Assembly (NCBI GenBank): GCA_938003775.1
Contig: CALKXZ010000264.1
Location: forward strand, 1-36,858
Direction of reading: 5' to 3'
From: an uncultured Granulosicoccus sp.
Lineage (GTDB): Bacteria > Pseudomonadota > Gammaproteobacteria > Granulosicoccales > Granulosicoccaceae
DNA: 36,858 bases
Part shown: piece by piece, positions 7,593 through 16,225 of the stretch
Position numbering within the stretch: position 1 is the stretch's first letter
Layout: each line of letters begins with the position of its first letter
Notes under the pieces: generated by a model
Seen by the model: the letters and a program-made list of their open reading frames with translations, nothing else
What the model was told of the DNA's origin: nothing
The model's database searches: none
Position numbers and translations under genes: made by a program

Positions 7593-8806
7593 TTGACAAC
7601 AGTCAGTACCGTCGTTCGGTGACGGTAACAATAAAGCTGTCTGCTATGTCGCGGAATCTAGCAACAGCGCGTCGGCTCAGCGGTGGTGCCCGCCAGTTTG
7701 CTACCATCAAGGCAGATGCTTATGGGCATGGCGCGGTTGCGGTAGCAAAAGCCTTAACGGCGACTGCACACAATTCAACCATCCCCAGCACCTCTGAGAA
7801 ACCAAGATCGGCCATTGATGCAGCGGAATTTGCTGACGGATGTGCTGACGGATTCGCTAAAGGATGCGCAGACAACATTGCTGACGGATATGCCGACGGA
7901 TATGCCGACGGATTTGCCGTTGTTACCGTTGATGAAGCACTGGAGCTTCGTCAAGCTGGGATTGAGCAGCCAATTTTGGTGTTACAAGGACCACAAAGCG
8001 CTGATGCTTGTAATGACATGCATCATTATCAACTGTGGCCGGTAATACATGATATGTATCAGTACCAATGGTTCCGCCAACTTGCGGTGCGTGAGCGGCT
8101 ACAAGCCTGGTTGAAAGTGGACACCGGTATGGGCCGACTGGGTGTTCTGCCACACCAGGCCAATGATCTATTGGCGGCCAACCATGGAGTTAACTGGTAC
8201 GGTGTTATGACGCATTTTGCGTGCGCTGATGAGCCAGATAACCCGTTTACCGATCAACAGATCAACACGTTTCAATCGGTCCGTAAGCCTGACCATCTTG
8301 TGTCCAGTATGGCAAACTCCGCGGCTGTTTTAGCGTGGCCACAAGCTCGGGCAGACTGGTCGCGCCCCGGTATCATGTTGTACGGATGTAATCCATTGGA
8401 CCGAGCATTACCCGCCGGGGTGACGCTGGAGCCAGCAATGCGTGTAACAGCACCACTGATTGCCAAAAAGTTGCTACCAGCAGGCGCAGGTATTTGTTAT
8501 GCCCAGACTTGGTTCTGCCCCGAAGATATGCCAGTGGGTTATGTGGCGTTGGGTTATCGAGACGGTCTGCCTAGATCGCTGGATGCTACAGCCACAGTTT
8601 GCATCGAGGGCCATCACTGCCCGGTAGTGGGTCGTGTATCCATGGATTCCATTGCAGTTGACCTACGCTCAGTGCCCGATGTTCAGCCTGGTGCTGAGGT
8701 TGAACTCTGGGGGGAATCAGCACCGATTGATGCAATAGCAAATTCGGCTGGTACGATCAGTTACGAATTACTCACGTCGATAAGAGGGCGGCGCGAGTAC
8801 ATTTAG
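7589..8806 (+). CDS. alr: Alanine racemase with internal ADG-repeat insertion
   Basis: PLP-dependent enzyme that interconverts L- and D-alanine for peptidoglycan. The PLP lysine is K41 in ATIKADAYGHG. The catalytic tyrosine is Y304 in GICYAQTW, and RPGIMLYG and GYRDGLPR are also present. The product is 405 residues, about 45 longer than usual. The excess is a loop at residues 61-109 ending in seven four-residue units of the form ADG(C/F/Y), encoded by a 12-bp tandem repeat at 7832-7915. The last unit runs into AVVTVDEALELRQAGI, the normal family sequence. The TTG start overlaps the dnaB stop (TTGA), suggesting translational coupling; a GTG at 7619 or nearby is an alternative. Confidence 0.95.
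   Translation: MIDNSQYRRSVTVTIKLSAMSRNLATARRLSGGARQFATIKADAYGHGAVAVAKALTATAHNSTIPSTSEKPRSAIDAAEFADGCADGFAKGCADNIADGYADGYADGFAVVTVDEALELRQAGIEQPILVLQGPQSADACNDMHHYQLWPVIHDMYQYQWFRQLAVRERLQAWLKVDTGMGRLGVLPHQANDLLAANHGVNWYGVMTHFACADEPDNPFTDQQINTFQSVRKPDHLVSSMANSAAVLAWPQARADWSRPGIMLYGCNPLDRALPAGVTLEPAMRVTAPLIAKKLLPAGAGICYAQTWFCPEDMPVGYVALGYRDGLPRSLDATATVCIEGHHCPVVGRVSMDSIAVDLRSVPDVQPGAEVELWGESAPIDAIANSAGTISYELLTSIRGRREYI
7832..7915 (+). repeat. 12-bp tandem repeat inside alr
   Basis: Seven consecutive 12-bp units of the type GCTGACGGATNN, starting at 7832, 7844, 7856, 7868, 7880, 7892 and 7904. Units three and four are diverged (GCTAAAGGATGC, GCAGACAACATT) and the last three are nearly identical. 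Being a multiple of three, the repeat keeps the frame and adds four residues per unit. The native ADGFAV-like segment of the enzyme appears to be the seed. Confidence 0.9.
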
Positions 8807-8960
8807 TTTTGCCTGCACACGTTCAAGGCCCGCTCAGTGAGACCTTGAAAGCGTTCAGATGCATTGATTACCAAAAGCAGGCCAGTACCGGTTAACAATA
8901 TGATTCAGGCCGTCACGAGTGCTAGGCGCTCCGCTGTGCTGCCAGATACTTTGGTACGAC

Positions 8961-9284
8961 TCAACGCTCCAAGTACTGGAGTTTATCTGGTTTGTCTTCC
9001 CAGGCTTTTGCATCCTCCGGTGGGTCCTTTTGCACGGTGATTACCGGCCAAACCGCTGATAACTCTGCGTTGAGTGCTAGATAGGGTTCATCTTCGGGCT
9101 TCATGTCCTCTTCTGCGACAATGGCGTTGATGGGGCACTCAGGTTCGCACAGCGAGCAGTCGATACATTCCTCAGGGTCGATGACCAGGAAATTCGGACC
9201 TTCGTGAAAGCAGTCCACAGGGCAGACTTCGACACAATCGGTGTACTTGCATTTGATGCAGTTTTCGGTAACCACGAAGGTCAT
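8961..9284 (-). CDS. fdxA: 7Fe-8S ferredoxin FdxA
   Basis: Small soluble electron carrier with one [3Fe-4S] and one [4Fe-4S] cluster. The 107 residues begin [29 protein letters not shown] and continue with [17 protein letters not shown]. The first motif (CxxxxxxC, not CxxC, before the CP) and the intact second CxxCxxC...CP motif match the Azotobacter FdI type. The polar C-terminal extension to about 107 residues is also typical. It is a single gene read away from galU and convergent with alr. A likely extended -10 element lies 34-39 bp upstream of the start. Confidence 0.96.
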   Translation of the reverse strand: MTFVVTENCIKCKYTDCVEVCPVDCFHEGPNFLVIDPEECIDCSLCEPECPINAIVAEEDMKPEDEPYLALNAELSAVWPVITVQKDPPEDAKAWEDKPDKLQYLER

Positions 9285-9317
9285 GGGTAGTTCTCAGGGT
9301 TGGCTTGACTGTTGCAA

Positions 9318-9326
9318 ATATTACCA
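9318..9326 (-). promoter_or_regulatory. Possible extended -10 promoter for fdxA
   Basis: On the minus strand the sequence reads TGGTAATAT, which is a TG dinucleotide one base before TAATAT, the pattern of an extended -10 box. It lies at a sensible distance from the fdxA ATG at 9284. No good -35 box stands at the normal spacing, as is common for extended -10 promoters. Called from sequence pattern only. Confidence 0.35.
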
Positions 9327-9442
9327 AATTGAGCGCGTAAAGGATTACTCCAGAGCTTGCTTGTCATACAATAGTGATTTGCCAATGGCGGTTTGCGCGG
9401 TGTGCCGGATACGCGGTGAACTAGAACAGGATTAGACCTACA

Positions 9443-10354
9443 ATGAAAGCGATCAAGAAGGCGGTTTTCCCGGTTGCCGGTATGGGAACGCGATTTTTGC
9501 CAGCCACTAAGGCTAACCCTAAGGAAATGTTGCCGGTCGTGGATAAACCGCTGATCCAGTATGCTGCAGAAGAAGCGGTTGCAGCAGGTATCGATACACT
9601 AATTTTCGTCACGGGTCGAAATAAACGTTCTATAGAAGATCATTTCGATACGGCCTATGAATTAGAGCGCGAACTGGAGGCCAAACAGAAAGTCAAGATG
9701 CTGTCAGTGCTGCGCAGTATTTTGCCCAGTCACGTCAATTGCGTCTTCATACGCCAGTCGCAGGCCTTGGGATTAGGACATGCCGTGTTGTGTGCCAGAC
9801 CCGTGGTCAACGATGAGCCGTTTGCTGTCATTTTGGCCGACGACCTGATCAACTTTACCAGCAAGCCTTGCTTGAGCCAGATGGTGGATCTTTTTAACTT
9901 CCAGCATTGCTCTATTCTTGGTACTGAGCCTGTGCCAATGGAGGATGTCAGCTCGTATGGCGTTGTTGATGGTATTGAGGTTAAGCCTGGTTTGATGGAG
10001 GTCTCCGGTATTGTCGAGAAGCCATCGGTCGACAAAGCACCCAGCAACGTGGCAGTGGTAGGCCGTTACATACTCACACCACGTATTTTCGACTTACTCG
10101 AAAAAACACAGCGTGGTGCGGGCAATGAGATTCAATTAACCGATGCTATTGCCGAGTTGCTCCGCGAGCAACGGGTTCTGTCGTACAACTTTGAGGGTCG
10201 GCGTTTCGACTGCGGTAGCAAGCTTGGGTATTTGAAAGCTCAAGTCGAATTTGCTCTCGATCATGAAGAGGTCGGTGCTGAATTCAAAGCGTTCCTGAAA
10301 GAGCTCCACGCACAACACACGGAGAAGGTCGTACCACTCAAGAGCGCTAACTAA
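9443..10354 (+). CDS. galU: UTP-glucose-1-phosphate uridylyltransferase
   Basis: Makes UDP-glucose from UTP and glucose-1-phosphate, feeding polysaccharide and glycolipid synthesis. The 303 residues are a normal GalU length. The nucleotide-binding signature [22 protein letters not shown] is at residues 8-30 with the activating lysine, followed by [23 protein letters not shown] and the sugar-binding IVEKPS are present, and [10 protein letters not shown] lies near residue 230. A possible promoter precedes the gene (TACAAT at 9367-9372, with only a weak -35). Five bases separate its stop from the next coding start. Confidence 0.97.
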   Translation: MKAIKKAVFPVAGMGTRFLPATKANPKEMLPVVDKPLIQYAAEEAVAAGIDTLIFVTGRNKRSIEDHFDTAYELERELEAKQKVKMLSVLRSILPSHVNCVFIRQSQALGLGHAVLCARPVVNDEPFAVILADDLINFTSKPCLSQMVDLFNFQHCSILGTEPVPMEDVSSYGVVDGIEVKPGLMEVSGIVEKPSVDKAPSNVAVVGRYILTPRIFDLLEKTQRGAGNEIQLTDAIAELLREQRVLSYNFEGRRFDCGSKLGYLKAQVEFALDHEEVGAEFKAFLKELHAQHTEKVVPLKSAN

Positions 10355-10359
10355 GTTCG

Positions 10360-11598
10360 TTGATTTCACGAGCCGCACCGTACGCAATCTTTGGCGTTTT
10401 TTTCTTTGAGTCGGCGGTCATAGGGCATTGGATACCTCGTATCCCAGATATCAAGAGTTCTCTCGGCCTTACGGATGCTGACTTAGGCCTTGCGCTGCTG
10501 ACAATGCCTCTGGGCACGTTGCTGGGCTTTTCAATCGCTGGCAAGATCATCGAAATCACCGGACTACGATCTGCTTGCAGACTGTTTCTGCCGCTATGGG
10601 CGTTATTGTTTATTGGACCTGCTTTAGCGCAAAATTTTACCCAGTTGGCCATAGCATTAATTTTTAGCGGACTGGCTATTGGTATGATAGAGACGGCTAT
10701 GAATACTGAAGCCGCTCGAATCGAGAATGCCCTGGGAAAACGTATGATGTCTCGCTGCCATGGGTTCTGGAGTTTGGGGACTATGGTGGGCGCACTGATG
10801 GGAGGAGCGCTGGCGCAGGCAGGCATGTCAGTCACTACGCACTTTCTAATTGCAATGCCATTGATTGCGATATTTGGTTATGTAGCAGCAACCGCATTGC
10901 CAGTGCTTGAACATGACGCGAAGGCGTCCATGAGGGCAACTGATATGGCTAGACCTGAAAATACGCATCACGCAATAGCATCTACCGTGTCTGAGTCTGG
11001 CCAAGATGCGCAACAACCGCGTGATTCACAAGTGTTCCGCTTGCCGGCAAAAGCCATAATTTTGTTGTGCGTTATGCCGCTGGGAATCATGATGGTCGAA
11101 GGTGCATTCATCGACTGGTCTGCGGTGTTTATGCGAGATGTTCTGGCAGCCGAACCGCTGCTGATTGCAGTGACTTACGCATCGTTTTCGTTGGTAATGG
11201 CTATTGTTCGGCTCTCGGGTGATGTGTTAGCAACGCGTTTCGGCGAATCTCTTATTGTGCGCGTATCGGGATTGGCCACCACTACGGGGGTCTGTGTGTT
11301 TGCACTGGCACCCTCTGCATTCTGGGCCTTTGTTGGTGCGGCTTTATCGGGTGCTGGCGTTGCTATCGTCTTTCCGCTGGCGGTCTCAGCTGCCGCCAAT
11401 CGACCGGGCCGTTCACCTGCGGATAACGTGGCAGCGCTGAATATGATCTCGTTCAGTGCGTTTCTAATTGCACCGCCGATTATCGGTTTTTTATCGGAAA
11501 GTTTCGGCTTACGGATTGCATTATTGGCGTTGGCTCCTGTTGCGTTTCTGACCTTCTTGCTGGCAGGTGAAGTTCGTCAGCAGCGTCATGTTGATTAA
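10360..11598 (+). CDS. MFS transporter, YbjJ-like
   Basis: A 412-residue major facilitator protein with about twelve membrane segments in two halves, split by a polar loop at residues 180-235. The N-terminal signature GHWIPRIPDIKSSLGLTDADLGLALL is typical of the YbjJ-like group of MFS proteins; their substrates are mostly unknown, so I do not assign one. The only sensible start is the TTG at 10360, since an in-frame stop lies at 10348 and no ATG or GTG precedes the first helix. It begins 5 bp after galU, so translational coupling with galU is likely. It ends 4 bp before the convergent TPM gene. Confidence 0.85.
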   Translation: MISRAAPYAIFGVFFFESAVIGHWIPRIPDIKSSLGLTDADLGLALLTMPLGTLLGFSIAGKIIEITGLRSACRLFLPLWALLFIGPALAQNFTQLAIALIFSGLAIGMIETAMNTEAARIENALGKRMMSRCHGFWSLGTMVGALMGGALAQAGMSVTTHFLIAMPLIAIFGYVAATALPVLEHDAKASMRATDMARPENTHHAIASTVSESGQDAQQPRDSQVFRLPAKAIILLCVMPLGIMMVEGAFIDWSAVFMRDVLAAEPLLIAVTYASFSLVMAIVRLSGDVLATRFGESLIVRVSGLATTTGVCVFALAPSAFWAFVGAALSGAGVAIVFPLAVSAAANRPGRSPADNVAALNMISFSAFLIAPPIIGFLSESFGLRIALLALAPVAFLTFLLAGEVRQQRHVD

Positions 11599-11602
11599 TT
11601 CA

Positions 11603-12256
11603 TTAAACTTCAATCAAATGATTCGGTAGTTCGTCGGGTCTGCCATCAGGTGCCGGAAAATGTTCCCACAGTATCTGGCGACACTGTTCAATAGCGCTGT
11701 CAAAACCGGTTGCGATATCACCGCGGTGAACATGACGAATAAACTCTGCAACAGTGTCGTCCCACAGACTGTTGTCGACCGCATCTGCGATGGCGGAGTC
11801 CACGATAATTTCGACGTAATGCTCAGCGACTGACACAAACACCAGTACACCCGTACGATCTGCTGTTTGATGCAAATTTTGCAGGAAAAACTGTTCACGG
11901 GCGTGTCGCGCGGCGCGTTGTTGCTTGACACGTTGTGGAATCATCCACAAGCGCATTTGTGGAATCTGGAACAACACACCCAGACCGAAAAATACCAACA
12001 CCTGCATCCTATACACCCCAGTGGCTGAGTACTGTGTTGTCTCGGGTGCGAGCCAACCGCTGGAGGTTAATGATAGCCAGACGTAATACAAGCCAGGAAT
12101 GCTCAAAGCCAGTAAGGCCGCCCAGAGCATAGGTATGTACCGATAACCATCGCTTTGCTGGGCGATGACGGTGACTATTTCGGCGCGCGTTCTGGATTCA
12201 GCATGATTGATTTTTACAGTTAATGCCGTTTTTTCGGACTCTGTGAGAAAGGCCAT
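11603..12256 (-). CDS. TPM-domain membrane protein, short form
   Basis: A 217-residue protein of the TPM (YgcG-type) family. The N-terminal half (FLTESEKTALTVKINHAESRTRAEIVTVI) is a TPM start, interrupted by two hydrophobic membrane segments near residues 42-62 and 82-104. The rest, with VLVFVSVAEHYVEIIVDSAI and the C-terminal FDSAIEQCR, returns to the TPM fold. The ATG at 12256 follows the upstream TPM gene without a gap, so the two are coupled. This pair plus LemA is a recurrent bacterial cluster thought to act at the envelope; biochemical function is not established. Confidence 0.82.
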   Translation of the reverse strand: MAFLTESEKTALTVKINHAESRTRAEIVTVIAQQSDGYRYIPMLWAALLALSIPGLYYVWLSLTSSGWLAPETTQYSATGVYRMQVLVFFGLGVLFQIPQMRLWMIPQRVKQQRAARHAREQFFLQNLHQTADRTGVLVFVSVAEHYVEIIVDSAIADAVDNSLWDDTVAEFIRHVHRGDIATGFDSAIEQCRQILWEHFPAPDGRPDELPNHLIEV

Positions 12257-13159
12257 CTACCAACTCCCTGAAGCACCGCCGCCGCCAAAGCTGCCGCCGC
12301 CGCCACTAAAACCACCACCACCAAAACCACCGCCAGTGCCGAACCCGGTGCCGCCTATGTAGCCGCCACCACGCCCGCTTCCTGTTCCACCTTTGCCCGA
12401 GCCGATGAAATACATGAATAAAAAGACAATCACAGCCATGGCAAGCCCGATGAGAAGACTGCCCGTAACCAGTGTGCCCAATAGCCCGCTAAAACCCGCT
12501 GGGAACGCGCCTTTGGCAGCCTTGCGCCGACCAGTACGGCGCAACAGTTCGGTGGTGCCGACCATGGCGATGAATAATAACGGCAGCACATGACCCAACT
12601 TGTCAGAAATAGGGTCACTGCCAGGTTGACGTTTCTGAACGGGTGCAACGTATTCGCCTTCGACCGCCTGCACGATGGCGTTAACACCTTGCCTGATGCC
12701 ATCTCGGTAGTTGTTTTCTCGAAAAGCGGGGAGGATTTCGCGTTGAATAATAATGCTAGACAGTGAGTCGGTGAGCGCACCCTCCAAGCCGTAACCAACT
12801 TCAATGCGCACCTGACGATCATTGGGCGCAATAACCAGCAAAACACCATTATCTTCTTCGCTAGTGCCGATTTCCCAGGCACGTCCCAGCTGGTTAGCGT
12901 AGTCAGCAATGTCGTATCCATCCAGCGAAGCCAGCGTAACCAACACGATTTGGTTGCTGGTTTGTTGTTCGTGTTCTTCAAGCTGTGAGTTAAGGTCCGC
13001 TTCCTCAGACTCATTGAGTAATCCAGCCAGGTCGACAACACGGCCAGTGAGTTCAGGAAAATTCGGTTGTTGTGCCTGTGCCTGTGCCTGTGCCAGTGGC
13101 TGCAACAGTAGCGCGAACAACAGGAGCAGGCCAGCACGCAGGCGAGTGTGTCTTATCAT
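12257..13159 (-). CDS. YgcG-type TPM-domain protein with Gly-rich tail
   Basis: An exported TPM-domain protein of 300 residues from the ATG at 13159. The N-terminus (MIRHTRLRAG, then a leucine-rich core and ALAQAQA-like end) is a signal peptide. The TPM domain follows with VVDLAGLLNESEEADLNSQL, QIVLVTLASLDGYDIADYANQLGRAWEIG and VEVGYGLEGALTD-like motifs. A membrane helix lies near the end, and the last 40 residues are almost all Gly, Phe and Ser, ending ASGSW, which is characteristic of this family. The frame is open 16 codons further upstream to 13207, but 13159 gives the clean signal peptide. It is 59 bp downstream of lemA. Confidence 0.87.
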   Translation of the reverse strand: MIRHTRLRAGLLLLFALLLQPLAQAQAQAQQPNFPELTGRVVDLAGLLNESEEADLNSQLEEHEQQTSNQIVLVTLASLDGYDIADYANQLGRAWEIGTSEEDNGVLLVIAPNDRQVRIEVGYGLEGALTDSLSSIIIQREILPAFRENNYRDGIRQGVNAIVQAVEGEYVAPVQKRQPGSDPISDKLGHVLPLLFIAMVGTTELLRRTGRRKAAKGAFPAGFSGLLGTLVTGSLLIGLAMAVIVFLFMYFIGSGKGGTGSGRGGGYIGGTGFGTGGGFGGGGFSGGGGSFGGGGASGSW

Positions 13160-13218
13160 TAGCAGCTCAAAAACTCTGAGCGCGCGGCAAGCCCCTGGTA
13201 TACACAAGTCAGCACCAA

Positions 13219-13815
13219 TTAGTTATTGAAATTAACGGTTGGATTAACAGTGTCTGCCTCGTCTACCGAGAAATTTTCTTTGGGTTGCATATCAGAGTAC
13301 ATAAATCTGCGCCACCAGCGGCCGGGTATGGTACGAAGCTCGGTGTTGTATGTTTGTACTGCCCCGATGTAATCACGCCTGGCCACGCTGATACGGTTTT
13401 CGGTGCCTTCCAGTTGCTGTTGCAGCGCTAGAAAATTTTCATTCGATTTTAGATCTGGATAGGCCTCTACCACCACCATCAAGCGTTGTAACGCGGATGA
13501 TAGTGCACCTTGATTTTGTTGAAACTGCTGGAAGGCTGCAGGATCACTGAGCATTTCCGGAGAAATATTCATTTGCGAAACACGCGTGCGTGCCTCGGTA
13601 ACTTCAGTTAGTACATCTTTCTCCTGCGCGGCAAATCCCTCGACTGTGCTGACCAGATTGGGCACCAGGTCTGCCCGGCGCTTGTATTGGTTTTGTACTT
13701 CGCTCCAGCGACCGTTGACGGCCTCGTCGTAGGTTGGAATATTGTTAATGCCACACCCGTTAAGTGCCAATGCGGCAAGGATGACAATGGTGAATCGAAT
13801 GGGGTTGCTGCTCAC
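13219..13815 (-). CDS. lemA: LemA family lipoprotein
   Basis: A 198-residue LemA protein. It starts with a hydrophobic segment ending LALNGCG, a plausible lipobox with the cysteine at residue 21. Then comes the family core of long helices with NQYKRRADLVPNLVSTVEGF, DVLTEVTEARTRVSQM, LMVVVEAYPDLKSNENF and RISVARRDYIGAVQTYN. These LVPNLV and YPDLKS motifs are diagnostic. The GTG start has an AAGGAGAAAG site 7 bp upstream. It is the first gene of the LemA-TPM-TPM operon. The family's function is not settled; association with TPM proteins is well known. Confidence 0.92.
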   Translation of the reverse strand: MSSNPIRFTIVILAALALNGCGINNIPTYDEAVNGRWSEVQNQYKRRADLVPNLVSTVEGFAAQEKDVLTEVTEARTRVSQMNISPEMLSDPAAFQQFQQNQGALSSALQRLMVVVEAYPDLKSNENFLALQQQLEGTENRISVARRDYIGAVQTYNTELRTIPGRWWRRFMYSDMQPKENFSVDEADTVNPTVNFNN

Positions 13816-13900
13816 GACTTTCTCCTTCGGGCTGGTGATCAGGATGATAACAGAACAACTATTGAACGATTAGGCGCTGCAAGCGCGTAAAATAGACGGC

Positions 13901-15889
13901 ATGCTTAGTTTCAATGAAGTGGCTTGCCGACGTGACGGACGCTTGTTATTTAGCGATGTCAACTGTGTCATCCATGCCGGTCAAAAAGTGGGTCTTACCG
14001 GCGCCAACGGTACGGGTAAATCCAGTCTGTTTGCCATGATTCAAGGCAGTTTTGAGCCAGATACTGGCACTATTTCTCTGCAGCAGCAGGTGGGTATTAC
14101 ACACGTGGCACAGGAGACCACTCTCTCTGATCGGTCTGCGTTGGAGTACGTGGTTGACGGTGATCAACGCATTCGTACATTGCAAAGCCAGATCGCTGAA
14201 TGTGACGATACACAGGGGGAACGCCTGGCAACATTACTGGCTGATCTTGACCAAGCGGGTGGCTATACGGTGCAATCACGCGCAGGTGCTTTGTTAAACG
14301 GACTTGGATTCGCTACTGATCAACACACATGGCCTGTTGCTCAATTTTCAGGTGGTTGGCGTATGCGTCTGAATCTGGGACAAGCCCTGATGAGCCCAAA
14401 TGAGCTTCTGTTGCTTGATGAACCCACCAATCACCTGGATCTGGATGCTGTTCTGTGGTTGGAGTCTTGGCTTCGACTGCGTGAAGGTACGCTTATTCTT
14501 ATTTCTCACGATCGTGAATTTCTCGATGCTGTGACTAATACAACCTTGCATATCGAAGCGCAGACTGTGTCTCTGGTCACTGGCAACTACAGTGCTTTTG
14601 AGCGCTGGCGTGCCGCACGGCTGGGCAACCAGCAGGCACTTCATGAAAAAACACAGGCTAGACGTAAGGAATTGCAGAGCTTTGTTGATCGATTTCGTGC
14701 CAAGGCGACCAAGGCCAGGCAGGCGCAGAGTCGGCTCAAGATGCTTGAACGCCTGGGTGAAACCTCTGCGGTGAGAGTGGAATCACCCTTTACATTCAGC
14801 TTTCAAACGCCAGATAACTTACCCAGTCCATTGGTTGTGCTCGATAACGCATCGCTGGGTTACGACGACGCAGTCGTTTTAAATAAAGTGAACCTGACGA
14901 TACAAAGTGGTGATCGTATTGGCTTGCTGGGTGTTAATGGCGCCGGTAAGTCAACGCTTGTCAAAGCGCTTGTTGGGCAACTGGCACTGTTGCAGGGTAC
15001 GCGAACACCTGCTCAGAAACTGACCATAGGGTACTTTGCCCAGCACCAGGTTGATCAGCTCAGATCTGATCATTCACCGCTCCAGGCCCTAACCGCGCAT
15101 GATCCACGCCTCACTGACGCTCAGGCACGTACATTTCTAGGTGGCTTTGATTTTCACGGCGACCAAGCGCTGCAACCGGCGGCCACGCTCTCTGGTGGCG
15201 AACGGGCACGACTGGCGCTGGCGTTAATTGTACAGTCGCGACCTAATCTGCTGTTGCTGGATGAGCCGACCAATCATCTGGATATTACGATGCGCCAAGC
15301 ATTGGCTGATGCGTTGGTATCTTTCGAGGGTGCGTTGCTGGTTATCTCTCACGATCGCACCATGCTGCGTACTGTTGTGGACAGTTTATGGCTCATCGCT
15401 GAGAGTACTGTTGCCCCGTTTAACGATGATTTAGATGGCTATGCGCGTTGGTTGGCGTCGCGGCGGCAGCAGCAGAATAACCAAACGCTTGATAACAGCG
15501 TGACTAACCCAAGAAACTCCGGGAAACTATCCGCCGTTGCTAGTGAAAGCTCAACGCTTTCCCAAACACCCAATGCTCAAGATAGCCAATCTCATAGCGT
15601 AGACCGCCGCCAATTAAAACGCGATGCCGCTCAGAGGCGGGCGCGACTTGCACCGCTGACCCAAGCGGTGAGTCGTCATGAGAAGCAGCTCGACGCTGCG
15701 TTACGATTGCTTGCTGAGACCAGAGAGAAACTCAGTGTCGGTGAGCTATACAATGAAGACCAGAAATCAGCATTGAGTCAATTGCTAGAAGCAGAGTCCG
15801 CAGCACGATTGCAAGTGGATAGCGCGGAAGAGCTGTTGCTCGAGAGTATGGAAGCGTTGGAACAAGCCACCGATGGCGGTAGTGTGTAA
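13901..15889 (+). CDS. yheS: ABC-F ATPase, YheS type
   Basis: A soluble ATPase of 662 residues with two ABC domains and no membrane segments. The ABC-F family acts on ribosomes, adjusting the peptidyl-transferase centre. Walker A motifs are GANGTGKSS (about residue 35) and GVNGAGKST (about 347). The signatures FSGGWRMRLNLGQALM and LSGGERARLALALI are followed by LLLLDEPTNHLD twice. The RFRAKATKARQAQSR segment of the inter-domain linker is family-typical. The last 80 residues form a charged helical region, probably coiled coil. Domain order and the GGWRMR signature fit YheS rather than Uup or EttA. It diverges from lemA across 85 bp. Confidence 0.92.
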   Translation: MLSFNEVACRRDGRLLFSDVNCVIHAGQKVGLTGANGTGKSSLFAMIQGSFEPDTGTISLQQQVGITHVAQETTLSDRSALEYVVDGDQRIRTLQSQIAECDDTQGERLATLLADLDQAGGYTVQSRAGALLNGLGFATDQHTWPVAQFSGGWRMRLNLGQALMSPNELLLLDEPTNHLDLDAVLWLESWLRLREGTLILISHDREFLDAVTNTTLHIEAQTVSLVTGNYSAFERWRAARLGNQQALHEKTQARRKELQSFVDRFRAKATKARQAQSRLKMLERLGETSAVRVESPFTFSFQTPDNLPSPLVVLDNASLGYDDAVVLNKVNLTIQSGDRIGLLGVNGAGKSTLVKALVGQLALLQGTRTPAQKLTIGYFAQHQVDQLRSDHSPLQALTAHDPRLTDAQARTFLGGFDFHGDQALQPAATLSGGERARLALALIVQSRPNLLLLDEPTNHLDITMRQALADALVSFEGALLVISHDRTMLRTVVDSLWLIAESTVAPFNDDLDGYARWLASRRQQQNNQTLDNSVTNPRNSGKLSAVASESSTLSQTPNAQDSQSHSVDRRQLKRDAAQRRARLAPLTQAVSRHEKQLDAALRLLAETREKLSVGELYNEDQKSALSQLLEAESAARLQVDSAEELLLESMEALEQATDGGSV

Positions 15890-15921
15890 CCTATACAATC
15901 AAGTCGGAAAAGGGTTTCAAG

Positions 15922-16152
15922 ATGAGCGAGCCTATCGAGAATCAGAATGCGAAACAGCGTAGTGGCACTGGGTTCTGGAGTGTCGTGCAAAGCGTTGGAG
16001 CTGCCATGATTGGTGTGCAGTCGCGCAAGAATCGCGAACGAGATTTTACCCAAGGCAAACCCCTGCATTTTATTGTGGGTGGGCTTATCGGCACAGCCCT
16101 GTTTCTGTTGGTGGTGTGGCTGCTCGTTCAGTATTTGATTGCGACTAGCTAG
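15922..16152 (+). CDS. DUF2970 small membrane protein
   Basis: A 76-residue protein with a polar N-terminus, then SVVQSVGAAMIGVQSRKNRERDFTQGKPLHFIVGG and one strong membrane helix (about residues 52-72). The DFxxGKPxHFIVGG pattern followed by a helix is the DUF2970 signature. Its function is unknown. It starts 32 bp after yheS and is probably on the same transcript; a hairpin follows at 16166. Confidence 0.8.
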   Translation: MSEPIENQNAKQRSGTGFWSVVQSVGAAMIGVQSRKNRERDFTQGKPLHFIVGGLIGTALFLLVVWLLVQYLIATS

Positions 16153-16165
16153 TGTACTGAAACAA

Positions 16166-16188
16166 ACTAATGTGGCATTAGTATTTTC
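16166..16188 (+). terminator. Possible weak terminator after the DUF2970 gene
   Basis: ACTAATG (16166-16172) and CATTAGT (16176-16182) form a perfect 7-bp stem with a TGG loop, followed by ATTTTC. The stem is AT-rich and the T-run short, so termination may be incomplete. It lies between two convergent genes, where a terminator is expected. Confidence 0.45.
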
Positions 16189-16225
16189 CGTTACATAAGC
16201 TAGTCAACATACCGTACGAACTTCG

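Noticed and set aside
7832-7915. CRISPR array
   Set aside because: Units are 12 bp, head to tail without spacers, in frame inside a gene.
8815-8860. Terminator between alr and fdxA (TTCAAGG and CCTTGAA arms)
   Set aside because: A 7-bp stem with a 14-base loop and no T-run; too weak to call.
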